Below, piece after piece: positions 17,084-26,614 of a stretch of 64,000 nucleotides of DNA; position 1 is the stretch's first letter, and the number at the start of each line of letters is the position of its first letter. Position numbers and translations under genes: made by a program. Source of the stretch: UBA1535 sp964371035 (GTDB lineage: Bacteria; Bacillota; Clostridia; Tissierellales; Sedimentibacteraceae); assembly GCA_964371035.1 (NCBI GenBank), contig CAYJLG010000011.1, positions 5,914 through 69,913 of the forward strand. The letters are read 5' to 3'. Below the pieces are notes generated by a model. The model was not told where the DNA came from. It did not search any database and worked only from the letters and a program-made list of their open reading frames with translations.

Positions 17084-19318
17084 TTATCCTTCAGCACCCG
17101 AAGTTATGTTTACTGTTTTAGTGTTTTGATCCCATTCAACAGTAAATCCTAAATTTTCTGCTAAAAAACGTACCGGAAGCATCGTACTTCCATTTATGAT
17201 TTGTGGAGGTATTTGCATATACACATCCGACATTAATCCGTATGTTATATTCGTATTTACTTTTGCAATATTATTACCTATATACATTTGAATCTGCAAC
17301 TTATCATCAAGTAATGGATCATAAATATCTACACGTTGCTCACTATTGTTCCAAACTACAGTCTTGCCCAAACTTTCAACTATTGCACGCACAGGCGCTA
17401 AAGTCGTTCCATTTTGAACTACAGGAGGAACAGGAGGATTTAATACTACTCCATTTACCTTCAAAGTGATTGGTTTTTCTGCAAGAGCTTTTGCTGCAGC
17501 TTCTGCTTCTTTTGCTGCTCTCTCTGCAGCTTCTTTTTGTTGTTGAATTTGTAGTTCTATCGCCGCTTTCATAGTTGAATCCAGATTTGAATTTATCTGT
17601 GAAATTGATAATCCGCTTACTATTCCCTCTATGATTATATCCTGAACTACATCACCATCTCCATCAGGTATCGTAATAACATTTGTAGTTTTTGTACCTG
17701 TCATAGCAAAATCAAATGTTTCTTGGTCATATAGATAATTATTTCTATCTTCATCGCTTGAAACTGATGCTAAATATTTGAAATCTTCATTAGGAATAAC
17801 TCTAGCAACATATACACCACGTCCAAGTGTAAGGTTCATCGCTGTAGCACCTAACAATTGTCCATAGTTAGTGTAATAAAATGGATCTACGCTTGGAGAT
17901 TCATACAGTTTAGCATCATAGTAACCTACAAGTTCTGTACCGCTCACTGATGTATGTTTTCTAATTTCAATCATCAAATTTTCAGGTACATCTACTTTTT
18001 CTCTTTCCTGATCACTATAATCCATGTGCCCTTTACCAGTAAACCCTGTTGTAAAAATCAAATCTTGTATTGTTGCTGAATCTTCTACTAAGAATAGAGC
18101 TCTATATTCTTCTTTTTCATAATAATTGTTTCCAATATCTCCTCTAAAATTATCATCATATCCACTATCATAAATGACATTGTTTGAAGTGTACACTATT
18201 TCATCAAATTTTATAAGATCTTTTTCCGCTTCTAAACGAGCTTCTTCTTCAGCTTTTTGTCTTAATATTTCATTTTGTTCGTCTATAGTACGATATGTAA
18301 CTTCGCCTGAAGTTTCACCTAAAATTTGCATTTTCATATCAGATTTTTCTACACTTGAATCTGTTAATATCCCGAAAAAGTAATATCCAGGATCTAATTC
18401 TATATCTACTTCAAACTCTAACTCTGTTCCGCCTTCGTATTCAGTGTCACTATCAGGACTTGAATTCGAATTCATATCAAACCATTCAAACGAACCGCCT
18501 TCATCGCTTTCTTTGTAAATGTGGAAAGAATTATACTTGTAAAAATATTCTGTAAGTTCAGTATAGTAACGAATTTCAGAAATATAAGTAGTTTCGTCAA
18601 GATAAATAGGAACACCTAGAGGCTCACCATCATAAGAATATATTGATTCGATCACTTGGCTTTTGTCACTAGGCATGTTTATGTAAGCATCTCTTATATT
18701 GCTAAAAATTACATCTTCTGTGTTAAACATGTTACCTGTATCAGGCACGTATGAATCTTCTGCTATAGCTTCTGCATCTTTAAATGCTTCGACACTGCTC
18801 TGTGATATCAAGTCTGCACCTTCGCCTAAAATTACCACATGCGCCTCTCTAGGGTTAAAAGTTGCTGATAGACCAGTGTCTATTACCGAAAAATAAAATA
18901 GATACTCGCCTGGCTCTAACTCGATTTTAAGATTGAAAGTATACATTCTCCTACCGTCTACTTTATCTATCAAAAGTGGATCCATAGTTTCTGTAGCATA
19001 GTATGGTGTTTCAGAATCTTCAACTATACCTACTATCTGCAAAGTTGGTGAAAAAAATAAAGTATCTGGTCCAAACAGTTGTAATTCAGTAATATACGCA
19101 TCTTTGTCCTCTACTTCTAATGCTATAGCATAATTCGAAGTGTCTCCTGCTTTTTCAAACGCTTCATGGCCTTCTAGAGTTGTATTTACTAGTGCACCTT
19201 CAACATTGCTATAAAGTACTTCTTCCTCTACTCCGAAAGCAAAACTCGGCATAATAGCATTAACAATCAAAGTAAATGCTATAAAAACTGCAAGGTTTCT
19301 TTTAAAATTATTTTTCAT
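17084..19318 (-). CDS. Secreted stalk-domain (copper amine oxidase N-terminal type) surface protein
   Basis: A 744-residue exported protein. Residues 1-29 form a signal peptide ending near SFAFG. The middle (30-600) has repeated beta-rich regions with FYYFG/YYFFGILT-type strands, not recognised. Coiled, Ala/Glu/Lys-rich linkers occur near 350-370 and 590-640. The C-terminus (about 643-742) is a stalk domain: VNGVVLNPPVPPVVQNGTTL, APVRAIVESLG, then a second half with INGSTMLPVRFLAENLGFTV and NTKTVNIT. Such domains anchor or space surface proteins; no oxidase activity is implied. GGAGAGGAG precedes the ATG. It is monocistronic. Confidence 0.8.
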   Translation of the reverse strand: MKNNFKRNLAVFIAFTLIVNAIMPSFAFGVEEEVLYSNVEGALVNTTLEGHEAFEKAGDTSNYAIALEVEDKDAYITELQLFGPDTLFFSPTLQIVGIVEDSETPYYATETMDPLLIDKVDGRRMYTFNLKIELEPGEYLFYFSVIDTGLSATFNPREAHVVILGEGADLISQSSVEAFKDAEAIAEDSYVPDTGNMFNTEDVIFSNIRDAYINMPSDKSQVIESIYSYDGEPLGVPIYLDETTYISEIRYYTELTEYFYKYNSFHIYKESDEGGSFEWFDMNSNSSPDSDTEYEGGTELEFEVDIELDPGYYFFGILTDSSVEKSDMKMQILGETSGEVTYRTIDEQNEILRQKAEEEARLEAEKDLIKFDEIVYTSNNVIYDSGYDDNFRGDIGNNYYEKEEYRALFLVEDSATIQDLIFTTGFTGKGHMDYSDQEREKVDVPENLMIEIRKHTSVSGTELVGYYDAKLYESPSVDPFYYTNYGQLLGATAMNLTLGRGVYVARVIPNEDFKYLASVSSDEDRNNYLYDQETFDFAMTGTKTTNVITIPDGDGDVVQDIIIEGIVSGLSISQINSNLDSTMKAAIELQIQQQKEAAERAAKEAEAAAKALAEKPITLKVNGVVLNPPVPPVVQNGTTLAPVRAIVESLGKTVVWNNSEQRVDIYDPLLDDKLQIQMYIGNNIAKVNTNITYGLMSDVYMQIPPQIINGSTMLPVRFLAENLGFTVEWDQNTKTVNITSGAEG

Positions 19319-19467
19319 AGATTTCTCCTCTCCATTACTGCTTGATTTTATGTTGTTTCAGTAATAATTAAGTATATCAATTTATTGATTGGGTGTCAAT
19401 CTCAACTTAATACAAATTAATAATTATTCAATTTGCAGATGTTAATATTAACAGTTAAATGAAACTT

Positions 19468-19539
19468 CACACAACTTATCCAATCTCATATTTCATTATT
19501 TTTTCCTTTTAACATCAGGTATCGACTGTGAATAGTAAC
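19468..19539 (-). repeat. MITE-like repeat, solo L end (copy 4)
   Basis: In reverse complement it begins GTTACTATTCACAGTCGAT, then AAAAGGAAAAAATAATGAAA and AGATTGGATAAGTTGTGTG, matching the left end of the element at 6084 beyond the conserved core. Confidence 0.7.
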
Positions 19540-19577
19540 TTTTGAGAATTGTCTAAAATTTATTTTTTAATTACCTA

Positions 19578-19606
19578 TTGACAAATATTCATAAAAATTG
19601 TATATT
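19578..19606 (+). promoter_or_regulatory. Sigma-A-type promoter ahead of ahpC
   Basis: TTGACA (19578-19583), a 17-base spacer and TATATT (19601-19606). Reading starts near 19613, giving a leader of about 255 bases before ahpC. Confidence 0.7.
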
Positions 19607-19617
19607 TTTTCTATTGG

Positions 19618-19631
19618 TTAGCATATGCTAA
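19618..19631. promoter_or_regulatory. 14-bp palindrome operator candidate for ahpC
   Basis: TTAGCATATGCTAA is a perfect palindrome placed 11 bases after the -10 box, covering the first transcribed bases. This is an operator position. The regulator is unknown; a DtxR-, MarR- or PerR-like repressor would fit. Confidence 0.55.
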
Positions 19632-19655
19632 TTTAAATTCATTTTAGAAGGGTTG

Positions 19656-19792
19656 GTGCATGCACAATTTTAAATTTATACTTGTGCAAAAATTTTGGAA
19701 TAAATATTATTTGCGATGCATTAACCATTGAAAACACCCCAGATGCAGACGGTGAACAGCTTTGTATAGATTACGGAAAATCTATACAATAA
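19656..19792 (+). pseudogene. Possible gene remnant in ahpC leader
   Basis: In one frame the stretch ending at 19792 reads DALTIENTPDADGEQLCIDY followed by GKSIQ and a stop, which looks like genuine protein sequence with acidic/turn composition rather than random AT-rich translation. It has no start or ribosome site of its own. I do not recognise the parent protein. It may be the tail of a deleted gene that once stood between this promoter and ahpC. Confidence 0.3.
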
Positions 19793-19867
19793 AGTATGTT
19801 TGACGATTAAAATCAGATTCAATTTTGAAATTAAATAATAAAACTAAAAAAGAAAAGAGGAAAAATT

Positions 19868-20431
19868 ATGTCAATGATTGGTAAGGAAATCTCAGAATTT
19901 AAGGTGCAAAGTTACTTAGGAAATACTTTTAAAGAAGTTTGCAAAAAAGATGTTTTAGGAAAATGGAGTGTGTTTTTCTTTTATCCAGCTGATTTTACTT
20001 TTGTTTGCCCTACAGAACTTGAAGATTTAGCTAATAAATACGAAGAGTTCAAAGCTATAAACTGTGAAATTTATTCGGTATCCTGTGACACGCATTTTGT
20101 TCATAAAGCATGGCATGACGCTTCTGAAACGATAAAGAAAATCCAATATCCTATGTTGGCAGATCCTACGGGCGCATTGGCACGTGATTTTGACGTTATG
20201 ATTGAAGCAGCGGGTCTAGCCGAAAGAGGAACCTTTATAGTCAACCTCGAAGGCAAGATAGTTGCTTATGAAGTTCTTGCAGGCAATGTAGGAAGAAATG
20301 CAGATGAATTGTTCCGTAGAGTTCAAGCTTTGCAGTTTGTTTCTGAACACGGAGATGAAGTTTGCCCCGCTAAATGGCAACCGGGTGCCAAGACATTGAA
20401 ACCAAGCTTAGATTTAGTTGGAATGTTATAA
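19868..20431 (+). CDS. ahpC: Alkyl hydroperoxide reductase, peroxiredoxin subunit
   Basis: Two-Cys peroxiredoxin that reduces peroxides. The 187 residues equal the E. coli-type length. The peroxidatic cysteine is in DFTFVCPTELEDL (C47) and the resolving cysteine in DEVCPAKWQPG (C166). AAGAGGAAAA precedes the ATG. The next gene, 28 bases after, is an AhpF-like reductase, so the pair is an electron-transfer unit. A promoter and a 14-bp palindrome lie about 250 bases upstream, suggesting redox- or metal-responsive repression. Confidence 0.97.
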   Translation: MSMIGKEISEFKVQSYLGNTFKEVCKKDVLGKWSVFFFYPADFTFVCPTELEDLANKYEEFKAINCEIYSVSCDTHFVHKAWHDASETIKKIQYPMLADPTGALARDFDVMIEAAGLAERGTFIVNLEGKIVAYEVLAGNVGRNADELFRRVQALQFVSEHGDEVCPAKWQPGAKTLKPSLDLVGML

Positions 20432-20459
20432 AATAATACAGGAAAGATGGTTAAATAAT

Positions 20460-22079
20460 ATGTCAAAATTTGATAATGACTTTTATGATGCCATAATCAT
20501 AGGAGGAGGGCCTGCAGGGCTCTCCTCTGCGATATATATGGCGCGTGCAAAATATAAGACCTTAGTATTAGAAAAAAATAAATTTGGAGGCCAAATAACA
20601 ATAACTTCTGAAGTCGTGAATTATCCTGGAGTTTATCATACAAGTGGAGAAGGACTAACTAAAGAAATGCAAAGACAAGCTATGAGTTTCGGAGCCGAAT
20701 TTTTACTCGCAGATGTCAAGAATTTCTCTCAAGAAGCAGATATGTTTACAGTAAAAACAGACAAAGGTGAATTCAAAACTCTTGGAATCATCATAGCGAG
20801 CGGAGCATCTCCTCGTATGGTTGGATTTAAGGGTGAAAATGATTTTAAAGGCAGAGGTGTTGCTTATTGTGCAACTTGTGACGGAGAATTCTTTTCGGGA
20901 AGAGATATCTATGTAGTTGGAAGCGGGTTTGCCGCTTGCGAAGAATCTTTGTTTTTAACAAGATTTGCAAAGAAAATATATATGCTGATCATAGGTGATG
21001 ACTTTACTTGTACAGGTAGTGTAGTCGAAGAAGTCAAATCACATGAAAAAATTGAGCTTTTTTATAATACTTCTGTAAAAGAAGTTTATGGTGAAAACTT
21101 TGTGAAAGGCATAATTTTAGATAAATCGGGCGAAGAGTTAAATTTCTCTGAAGAAGAAGGAATAGGTGTATTCGTATTTGCAGGATATTCGCCTGCGAGC
21201 GGAAATTTTGCTGACATGATAGATTTAAATCCTCAAAAATATATCATAACAGATGAAAATAAAAAGACAACAGTAGACGGCGTGTATGCAGCAGGTGATA
21301 TATGTATCAAAAATTTGCGACAAGTTGTCACAGCGGTATCAGATGGTGCTACAGCAGCTACATCACTAGAAAAATATGTTGCAACACAATATGAAAAATT
21401 AAATATCCCTAAAAGAGAATACAAAGCACCTCAAAGAAAAGAAGAACATGCAGTCAAAACAGAAGATGACGGCTCTTTTATATCTGCAGATATAAAAGAG
21501 CAATTAGATCCTCTGTTTGCTCGATTTGAATCAAGCATTACACTTAAATATAAACTTGATGACAGAGATGTTTCTAATGAAGTTCAAGGGTTTATGAACG
21601 AATTTTCATCTTTAAGTGAAAAGGTAAAATGCGTGAAAGATGATGCGCTTAAAACGAAGGCTTTACCAAGTATATCGCTATATAATGATAAAGATTTATA
21701 TACAGGAGTGTCTTTTCATGGAGTTCCTGGAGGACATGAATTCAACTCATTTGTGATAGGGCTTTACAATGCGGCTGGCCCGGGACAAAAAATATCAGAT
21801 GATGATTTGAATAAAATCAAGGCTATAAACAAAACAATTCATATCGATGTAGCTGTAACATTATCTTGTACGAATTGTCCTGATCTTGTCATGGCCGTAG
21901 AGCGCATTGCACTTGAAAATGATAAAATAACTCTTGATATATACGATTTATCACAATTTGAAGAGTTAAAGTCAAAGCATAACATAATGAGTGTTCCTTG
22001 TATGATACTAAATGATACTCATATACATTTTGGCAAAAAAAATATATCAGAAGTTATAGAAATTCTCGAAAAAATTTAA
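20460..22079 (+). CDS. AhpF-like reductase with thioredoxin-reductase domain first (TIGR03143 type)
   Basis: 539-residue flavoprotein that should pass electrons to AhpC. Residues 1-310 form a thioredoxin reductase: FAD motif IIGGGPAGLSSA (about 12-24), redox pair CATC (137-140), NAD(P) motif VVGSGFAACE and the FAD-binding AAGDIC. Residues about 345-535 form a tandem thioredoxin-fold domain with CTNC (470-473) like the N-terminal domain of classical AhpF. The order is thus the reverse of E. coli AhpF. This architecture is known next to lone ahpC genes (TIGR03143). The ATG at 20460 is used; a GGAAAG site lies 12 bases upstream, weak but better than the earlier in-frame ATG inside ahpC. Confidence 0.92.
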   Translation: MSKFDNDFYDAIIIGGGPAGLSSAIYMARAKYKTLVLEKNKFGGQITITSEVVNYPGVYHTSGEGLTKEMQRQAMSFGAEFLLADVKNFSQEADMFTVKTDKGEFKTLGIIIASGASPRMVGFKGENDFKGRGVAYCATCDGEFFSGRDIYVVGSGFAACEESLFLTRFAKKIYMLIIGDDFTCTGSVVEEVKSHEKIELFYNTSVKEVYGENFVKGIILDKSGEELNFSEEEGIGVFVFAGYSPASGNFADMIDLNPQKYIITDENKKTTVDGVYAAGDICIKNLRQVVTAVSDGATAATSLEKYVATQYEKLNIPKREYKAPQRKEEHAVKTEDDGSFISADIKEQLDPLFARFESSITLKYKLDDRDVSNEVQGFMNEFSSLSEKVKCVKDDALKTKALPSISLYNDKDLYTGVSFHGVPGGHEFNSFVIGLYNAAGPGQKISDDDLNKIKAINKTIHIDVAVTLSCTNCPDLVMAVERIALENDKITLDIYDLSQFEELKSKHNIMSVPCMILNDTHIHFGKKNISEVIEILEKI

Positions 22080-22152
22080 TTACACAGGCAATAAAATTAT
22101 TGCTAGATATTAGCATCAGCCTATGCTTAGTATTTGTATTTTGTCATAAAAA

Positions 22153-22201
22153 TACCGACTTCCTTATGTTAGTTTTTAAATCTAACTTTTGGAGGTCGGT
22201 A
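22153..22201. terminator. Bidirectional terminator hairpin between ahpF-like and cydC-like genes
   Basis: Outer arms TACCGACTTCC/GGAGGTCGGTA plus inner GTTAG/CTAAC. It lies between convergent genes. Its right half, CTAACTTTTGGAGGTCGG, resembles the hairpin at 35674-35713. Confidence 0.7.
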
Positions 22202-22218
22202 CATCATAGCCTTCTTTT

Positions 22219-23949
22219 TTAACTCATCCTGCCACTTTTTAAAGCATAAGTTTTATCTGCAAGCTTCACTGTCGAAGCTCTATGTGATACTAAAATTATC
22301 GTCTTGTCGCCCTTATAATCTCTGAGTGATTTTAATATCATACCTTCATTGAGACTATCTAAATTGCTCGTCGGCTCGTCTAAGAGCATAAAATCCGAAT
22401 CATGCAAAAATGCTCTTGCAAGGCCTATACGCTGTCTTTCTCCTCCTGACAAACTCTCTCCTAACTCCGCCACTTTTGTGTCATAGCCATCATGTAAAGT
22501 CATTATAAAATCATGGATAGATGCTTTTTTTGCGGCTTCTTTTATCTCTTCCTCAGACGCATCTGATTTTGCAATTAAAATATTTTCTCTTATTGTGCCT
22601 TGAAATAAATCTGTATCTTGAGTCATGAAACTCTCTATTTTTCTGAGATGTGATGTGTTTATATCATTTACACTCACATTCGAAATCTCTATTTTTCCTT
22701 GTTTTGCATTCCAAAATCTCATCAAGAGTTTTAGAAGTGTAGATTTACCCGAACCACTTTTACCTATAACTGCAATCAGTTCGCCTTTTTCAAAATCCAT
22801 CGTCACATCTTGAAGTATCTGTTCTTCTTTGTATGCAAAATTTAAACTTTCTATCTTTGCTCCTTTGAATTCAGGAGTTTTGCCATCCGTGATATCTTCT
22901 GTCTCAGGTTCTTCTTCAAGTAAAGATAAGATTCTCTCCCCCGAAGCAAGAGTTGCACTTAAAGTTGCAGATAGATTCGAAAGAGCTAATACCGGTCCAA
23001 ACGAAGCTGACAACATGACTGTAGTAATAAGTGTTGTAGAAAAATCTGTGCCTAAAAACATATTTACTCCTAACATCACTAAAGTCAACACACTCACTGA
23101 TAGAGCAGACAGCGCGAAGCCCATGCCTTCGTGCTCTTTTACTTTATGTTGTAGTGCATTTATTTCTTTAGTTTTTTCTTCTATTTCAGCTGCTCTTTTT
23201 TCATCTGTCCCAAACTGCAAACTTTCGTTTATTCCTCTTAGACTCTCTAAGAAAAAACTGTTTAAATCCCCCAATTTATTTCTAACTTCCATCCCTTGTG
23301 TACTGCTCATTTTAGACAATGAAATAGGCAATATAAAACCTATCATGAGATATGATATCGCAGCACATATACCTAATACTGGGTTGAAAAGACTTATCAA
23401 TATAGACATAATCAAAGACATCGTAAATCCGATACAAACAGGTGCAATAGTATGTGCATAAAACACTTCTAAAAGTTCTATGTCACCTGTTATCAGTGTT
23501 ATCAAATCTCCTCTGCCTTTGCCGTCCAATTTTGCAGGTGCAAGTCTTCTAAGAGCAGAAAATACTTTGTCTCTGATTGTAGCAAGTAGCTTGAAAGCTA
23601 TATAATGTCCACAGGCTTGCTCCGCATATCTAAGTATACCTCTTAATACTGCACATAATAACAATATGACCGAAAGAGCCGCAATACTTAACCCTAATAC
23701 AGATTCACCCATTGTAGTCAAAATCATTTCTGCGCCTAAAACAGTAATAGCAGTTGCCGCTAAAAACCCTAATACTCCAAAGGTGATACACATCAGCATG
23801 ATATGAGCCATAGGCTTTACCATGCCTATTAAACTAAGCATAATCACAATTCCACTTCTTCTATTTGCAGTTGGATTGATTTTTTTTATATCTTCGAACT
23901 TGTTTTTATCATAAACCATATCGGCCAATTTTTCGCTTTTCTCTATCAT
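22219..23949 (-). CDS. cydC: ABC exporter half-transporter, CydC-like
   Basis: Membrane/ATPase fusion, 576 residues. The transmembrane part (about 35-330, six helices) contains the CydC hallmark GRGDLITLITGDIELLEVFY. The ATPase part has Walker A GKSGSGKST (about 395), signature LSGGERQRIGLARAF and Walker B FMLLDEPTSNLD. CydDC exports cysteine/glutathione-type thiols and is needed for cytochrome bd maturation in aerobes; no bd oxidase gene is in this window, so thiol or haem-linked redox balance is the likely role. It overlaps the CydD-like gene by four bases and is the second gene of the pair. Confidence 0.82.
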   Translation of the reverse strand: MIEKSEKLADMVYDKNKFEDIKKINPTANRRSGIVIMLSLIGMVKPMAHIMLMCITFGVLGFLAATAITVLGAEMILTTMGESVLGLSIAALSVILLLCAVLRGILRYAEQACGHYIAFKLLATIRDKVFSALRRLAPAKLDGKGRGDLITLITGDIELLEVFYAHTIAPVCIGFTMSLIMSILISLFNPVLGICAAISYLMIGFILPISLSKMSSTQGMEVRNKLGDLNSFFLESLRGINESLQFGTDEKRAAEIEEKTKEINALQHKVKEHEGMGFALSALSVSVLTLVMLGVNMFLGTDFSTTLITTVMLSASFGPVLALSNLSATLSATLASGERILSLLEEEPETEDITDGKTPEFKGAKIESLNFAYKEEQILQDVTMDFEKGELIAVIGKSGSGKSTLLKLLMRFWNAKQGKIEISNVSVNDINTSHLRKIESFMTQDTDLFQGTIRENILIAKSDASEEEIKEAAKKASIHDFIMTLHDGYDTKVAELGESLSGGERQRIGLARAFLHDSDFMLLDEPTSNLDSLNEGMILKSLRDYKGDKTIILVSHRASTVKLADKTYALKSGRMS

Positions 23950-25652
23950 GCAACAATCCCTTCTAACTCTTTCTGTTTTACGTATAGAGTGCTATATCCT
24001 CTATCTAACTTCAAAAGTTCTTCATGTGTGCCTCTTTCTTCAATCCTACCCTTATTTATGAATAGTATTTCATCAGAATCAATCACATTTTTAAGTCTGT
24101 GCGTTATCATAATTACTGTATGAGACTGCTTCAATTTTAAAATAACTTCTAAAATCATATTTTCACTATCCGTATCTATGTTGCTTGTTGCCTCGTCAAA
24201 AATATATAGCGGACTGTTTTTTAGCAAGGCTCTTGCTAAAGCTAATCTCTGTCTTTGACCTCCCGAAAGATTCGAACCTCTTTCGTTAAGTTTCATATCA
24301 AGACCACCGTTATCTCTTATAAATTCATAAAGATTTACTTTTTTCAAAACTTCTTCCATTTGTTTATCGCTCGCATTTTCATCTCCCAGTTTCAATGTTT
24401 CGCGTATGTTTCCTTTAAAAATATAACTTCCAAGGGATACTGTCGTCACAATTTCATTTATATTAGATATATCTTTTAGCTCTGCTTTTCCTAACAAAAC
24501 ATTACCTGTATATGAATTGATATTTTTATTTAGAATTTTTGCCAATGTAGATTTCCCCGAACCATTTTCACCTACTACAGATACAAAACTACCTCTTTTA
24601 ATACCTGCATTTATATCAAACAGCACCTGTTTTTCTCCATAAGAAAAATTTAATTCAGCTATGTTTATATCCGCATCTTGTGCAATTTTGTCATTAGATT
24701 TAACTTCTAAATCAAACAATCGAAACATTCTCTCACTTGCGGCAATGCCATTCATCGCAATATGAAAAAAGCTTCCGAGAGTTCGCATAGACAAAAAAAA
24801 CTCAGCTGCAAGAAGTATCATAAAAATAGCCTCAGGTACAGATATATTTCCGTTTACCAACTCATTTACACAAAGTATAGTTCCTATTGCTGTTCCTCCA
24901 TATGCCACTATATCCATTACCGTGATAGAATTTAATTGCATTATCAAGACGCGCATAGTTATTTTTCTGAAATTTTCTGCCTCTTTATTCATCTGTACAT
25001 GCTTCTTTTCATCTGCTGAGTATACTTTAAGAGTAGTCAAACCCTGCAAATTTTCTAAAAATGTATCACCTAAATCAGTATATTTGCCCCAATATTTGCC
25101 GAGAAGATTTTTAGCTATCTTCTGTACAGCAACTATAGAAACTGGTATCAACGGAACACAAACAAACAGTGCAATTGCAGTCTTTAATGACAGTGGTGCA
25201 TAAATTAAAAATAAAGTCATAGGAGCTAATAGCGCATAATACAATTGTGGCAAATAATTTGCAAAATACAGTTCCAGCTGTTCTACACCTTCTGTTGCTA
25301 ACTGAGTGACTTCTGATGTCTTAAAATTTTCAGAATATCCACTTCCCAAGTTTCTTAACTTAGCATAGATTTTTTCTCTTAGTATTAATTTTACGTTAGA
25401 TGCAATAATATGTGAGATTTCTGAAGTTCGCTTTATAATGTAAAATCTAATGATTACAGCTACTATAGCTATTGAAAAATAGATTAACATATTAGTTTTT
25501 TCACCTTGTTTCAACACTTCTCCAAGCAACATTGCAAGACATACATAAAACATAATCCCAAAAATTAGAGATATCCAATTAAATAAGGTCTTTTTCATCA
25601 TCATTTTTTTTATGTCTGGTACAGCCTCTATCAATCTCTTGTTAGGCATCAT
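23946..25652 (-). CDS. cydD: ABC exporter half-transporter, CydD-like
   Basis: Partner of the CydC-like protein. About 568 residues with six helices (30-310) and a C-terminal ATPase: Walker A GENGSGKST (about 367), signature LSGGQRQRLALARALL and Walker B LYIFDEATSNID. The membrane part has the CydD-type blocks YYALLAPMTLFLIYAPLS and KYWGKYTDLGDTFLENLQGL. ATG at 25652 was chosen because AAGG lies about 8 bases upstream; two further in-frame starts lie within 9 bases. The heterodimer with CydC-like is strongly implied by the four-base gene overlap. Confidence 0.82.
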   Translation of the reverse strand: MMPNKRLIEAVPDIKKMMMKKTLFNWISLIFGIMFYVCLAMLLGEVLKQGEKTNMLIYFSIAIVAVIIRFYIIKRTSEISHIIASNVKLILREKIYAKLRNLGSGYSENFKTSEVTQLATEGVEQLELYFANYLPQLYYALLAPMTLFLIYAPLSLKTAIALFVCVPLIPVSIVAVQKIAKNLLGKYWGKYTDLGDTFLENLQGLTTLKVYSADEKKHVQMNKEAENFRKITMRVLIMQLNSITVMDIVAYGGTAIGTILCVNELVNGNISVPEAIFMILLAAEFFLSMRTLGSFFHIAMNGIAASERMFRLFDLEVKSNDKIAQDADINIAELNFSYGEKQVLFDINAGIKRGSFVSVVGENGSGKSTLAKILNKNINSYTGNVLLGKAELKDISNINEIVTTVSLGSYIFKGNIRETLKLGDENASDKQMEEVLKKVNLYEFIRDNGGLDMKLNERGSNLSGGQRQRLALARALLKNSPLYIFDEATSNIDTDSENMILEVILKLKQSHTVIMITHRLKNVIDSDEILFINKGRIEERGTHEELLKLDRGYSTLYVKQKELEGIVA

Positions 25653-25759
25653 GTTCATCACCTTCTTTCTATTATTGCATAAATCTTAATACAATAGACC
25701 CGTTCATGCGTTTTGCATTTTTCAAAACAAAATCCTCATCACTTAAATTTCTATATTTT

Positions 25760-26158
25760 TTAAATAGAAGATCCATTATCCATATTTTTTGTTTTAATAA
25801 AAAAGATAAATGCTATTACATGTATAAACCAGATCGTTCCTATTACAATAAGACCAATAACCGTGTTTCTCATGAAATATGCAGCAATAGCAAAAAGTAT
25901 CGTGACTGTTGTCATAATTCTTATCTTAGCCACTTTTTGCATCCCTTCTTTTTTAACAAATGACTCTAAATTATCCTTATATATTTTCGTACCCTTAAAC
26001 CAATTATTTAATTTGTCTGATGATTTTGCAAAACAAGCAGCTGACACGAGAAGAAATGGTGTGGTCGGTATCATTGACAATACCACTCCTATAGCCCCAA
26101 GTCCTAATGCAATAAACCCTAAAATCATAAATATTACTTTCACATCATCATACCTCAT
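25760..26158 (-). CDS. DUF454 (YbaN) family inner membrane protein
   Basis: 132 residues with two hydrophobic regions (about 8-40 and 82-122). The conserved DUF454 core is clear: LGFIALGLGAIGVVLSMIPT then TPFLLVSAACFAKSSDKLNNW. Function of the family is unknown. AGGAAG lies about 11 bases before the ATG. It precedes the CydDC-like genes on the same strand with about 100 bases between, so it may be co-transcribed. Confidence 0.88.
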   Translation of the reverse strand: MRYDDVKVIFMILGFIALGLGAIGVVLSMIPTTPFLLVSAACFAKSSDKLNNWFKGTKIYKDNLESFVKKEGMQKVAKIRIMTTVTILFAIAAYFMRNTVIGLIVIGTIWFIHVIAFIFFIKTKNMDNGSSI

Positions 26159-26541
26159 TTCTTCCTATAATATCAAAAAAATTATTGCATCATCATTTAC
26201 CTGCGCTTGGATTTTTCGAGTTATCATTAGCTAACTTTGTCGTAAAAAAATACTCACATCAGGTTTTAGAGTTTGTAGGTATACATTCATAACAACAAGG
26301 TGAATTTTATTTTATAAAAAATATGCATCTTTTTTCATGTTTTAAAGTTTAATACAGTTCTTGTGGCTTGTCAATAAATTTTTTTATACTACAAGTTCAG
26401 GAATTTAAAATTATCTTTTGTTCGTTCTAATTTCTTTTGGATTTTTTTGCAATCTAAAAAAAATCATTTTAAAAATTTTGCATATATTTTAAATTTATAA
26501 ATTTTTTTCTAATTACATTTTAATATTTTATCACCTGCAAA
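26159..26541. other. AT-rich intergenic stretch, no gene seen
   Basis: About 380 bases without a credible reading frame on either strand. It should hold the promoter for the DUF454 gene on the minus strand. I see no RNA motif, riboswitch core or repeat copy in it. Confidence 0.5.
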
Positions 26542-26596
26542 AAAAGACAGGCAAAAACTTCAACTTAAAAAGCCAAAATATTTGTTGCCTGTCTTT
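26542..26596 (-). terminator. Terminator after Rpn-tail gene
   Basis: Perfect arms AAAAGACAGGCAA/TTGCCTGTCTTTT with T-rich flanks, placed 19 bases after the stop on the minus strand. Confidence 0.8.
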
Positions 26597-26614
26597 TGTT
26601 AAAAGCTATTAATG

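Noticed and set aside
22829..23461. 210-codon frame opposite the cydC-like gene
   Set aside because: Shadow of the transmembrane part; no ribosome site.
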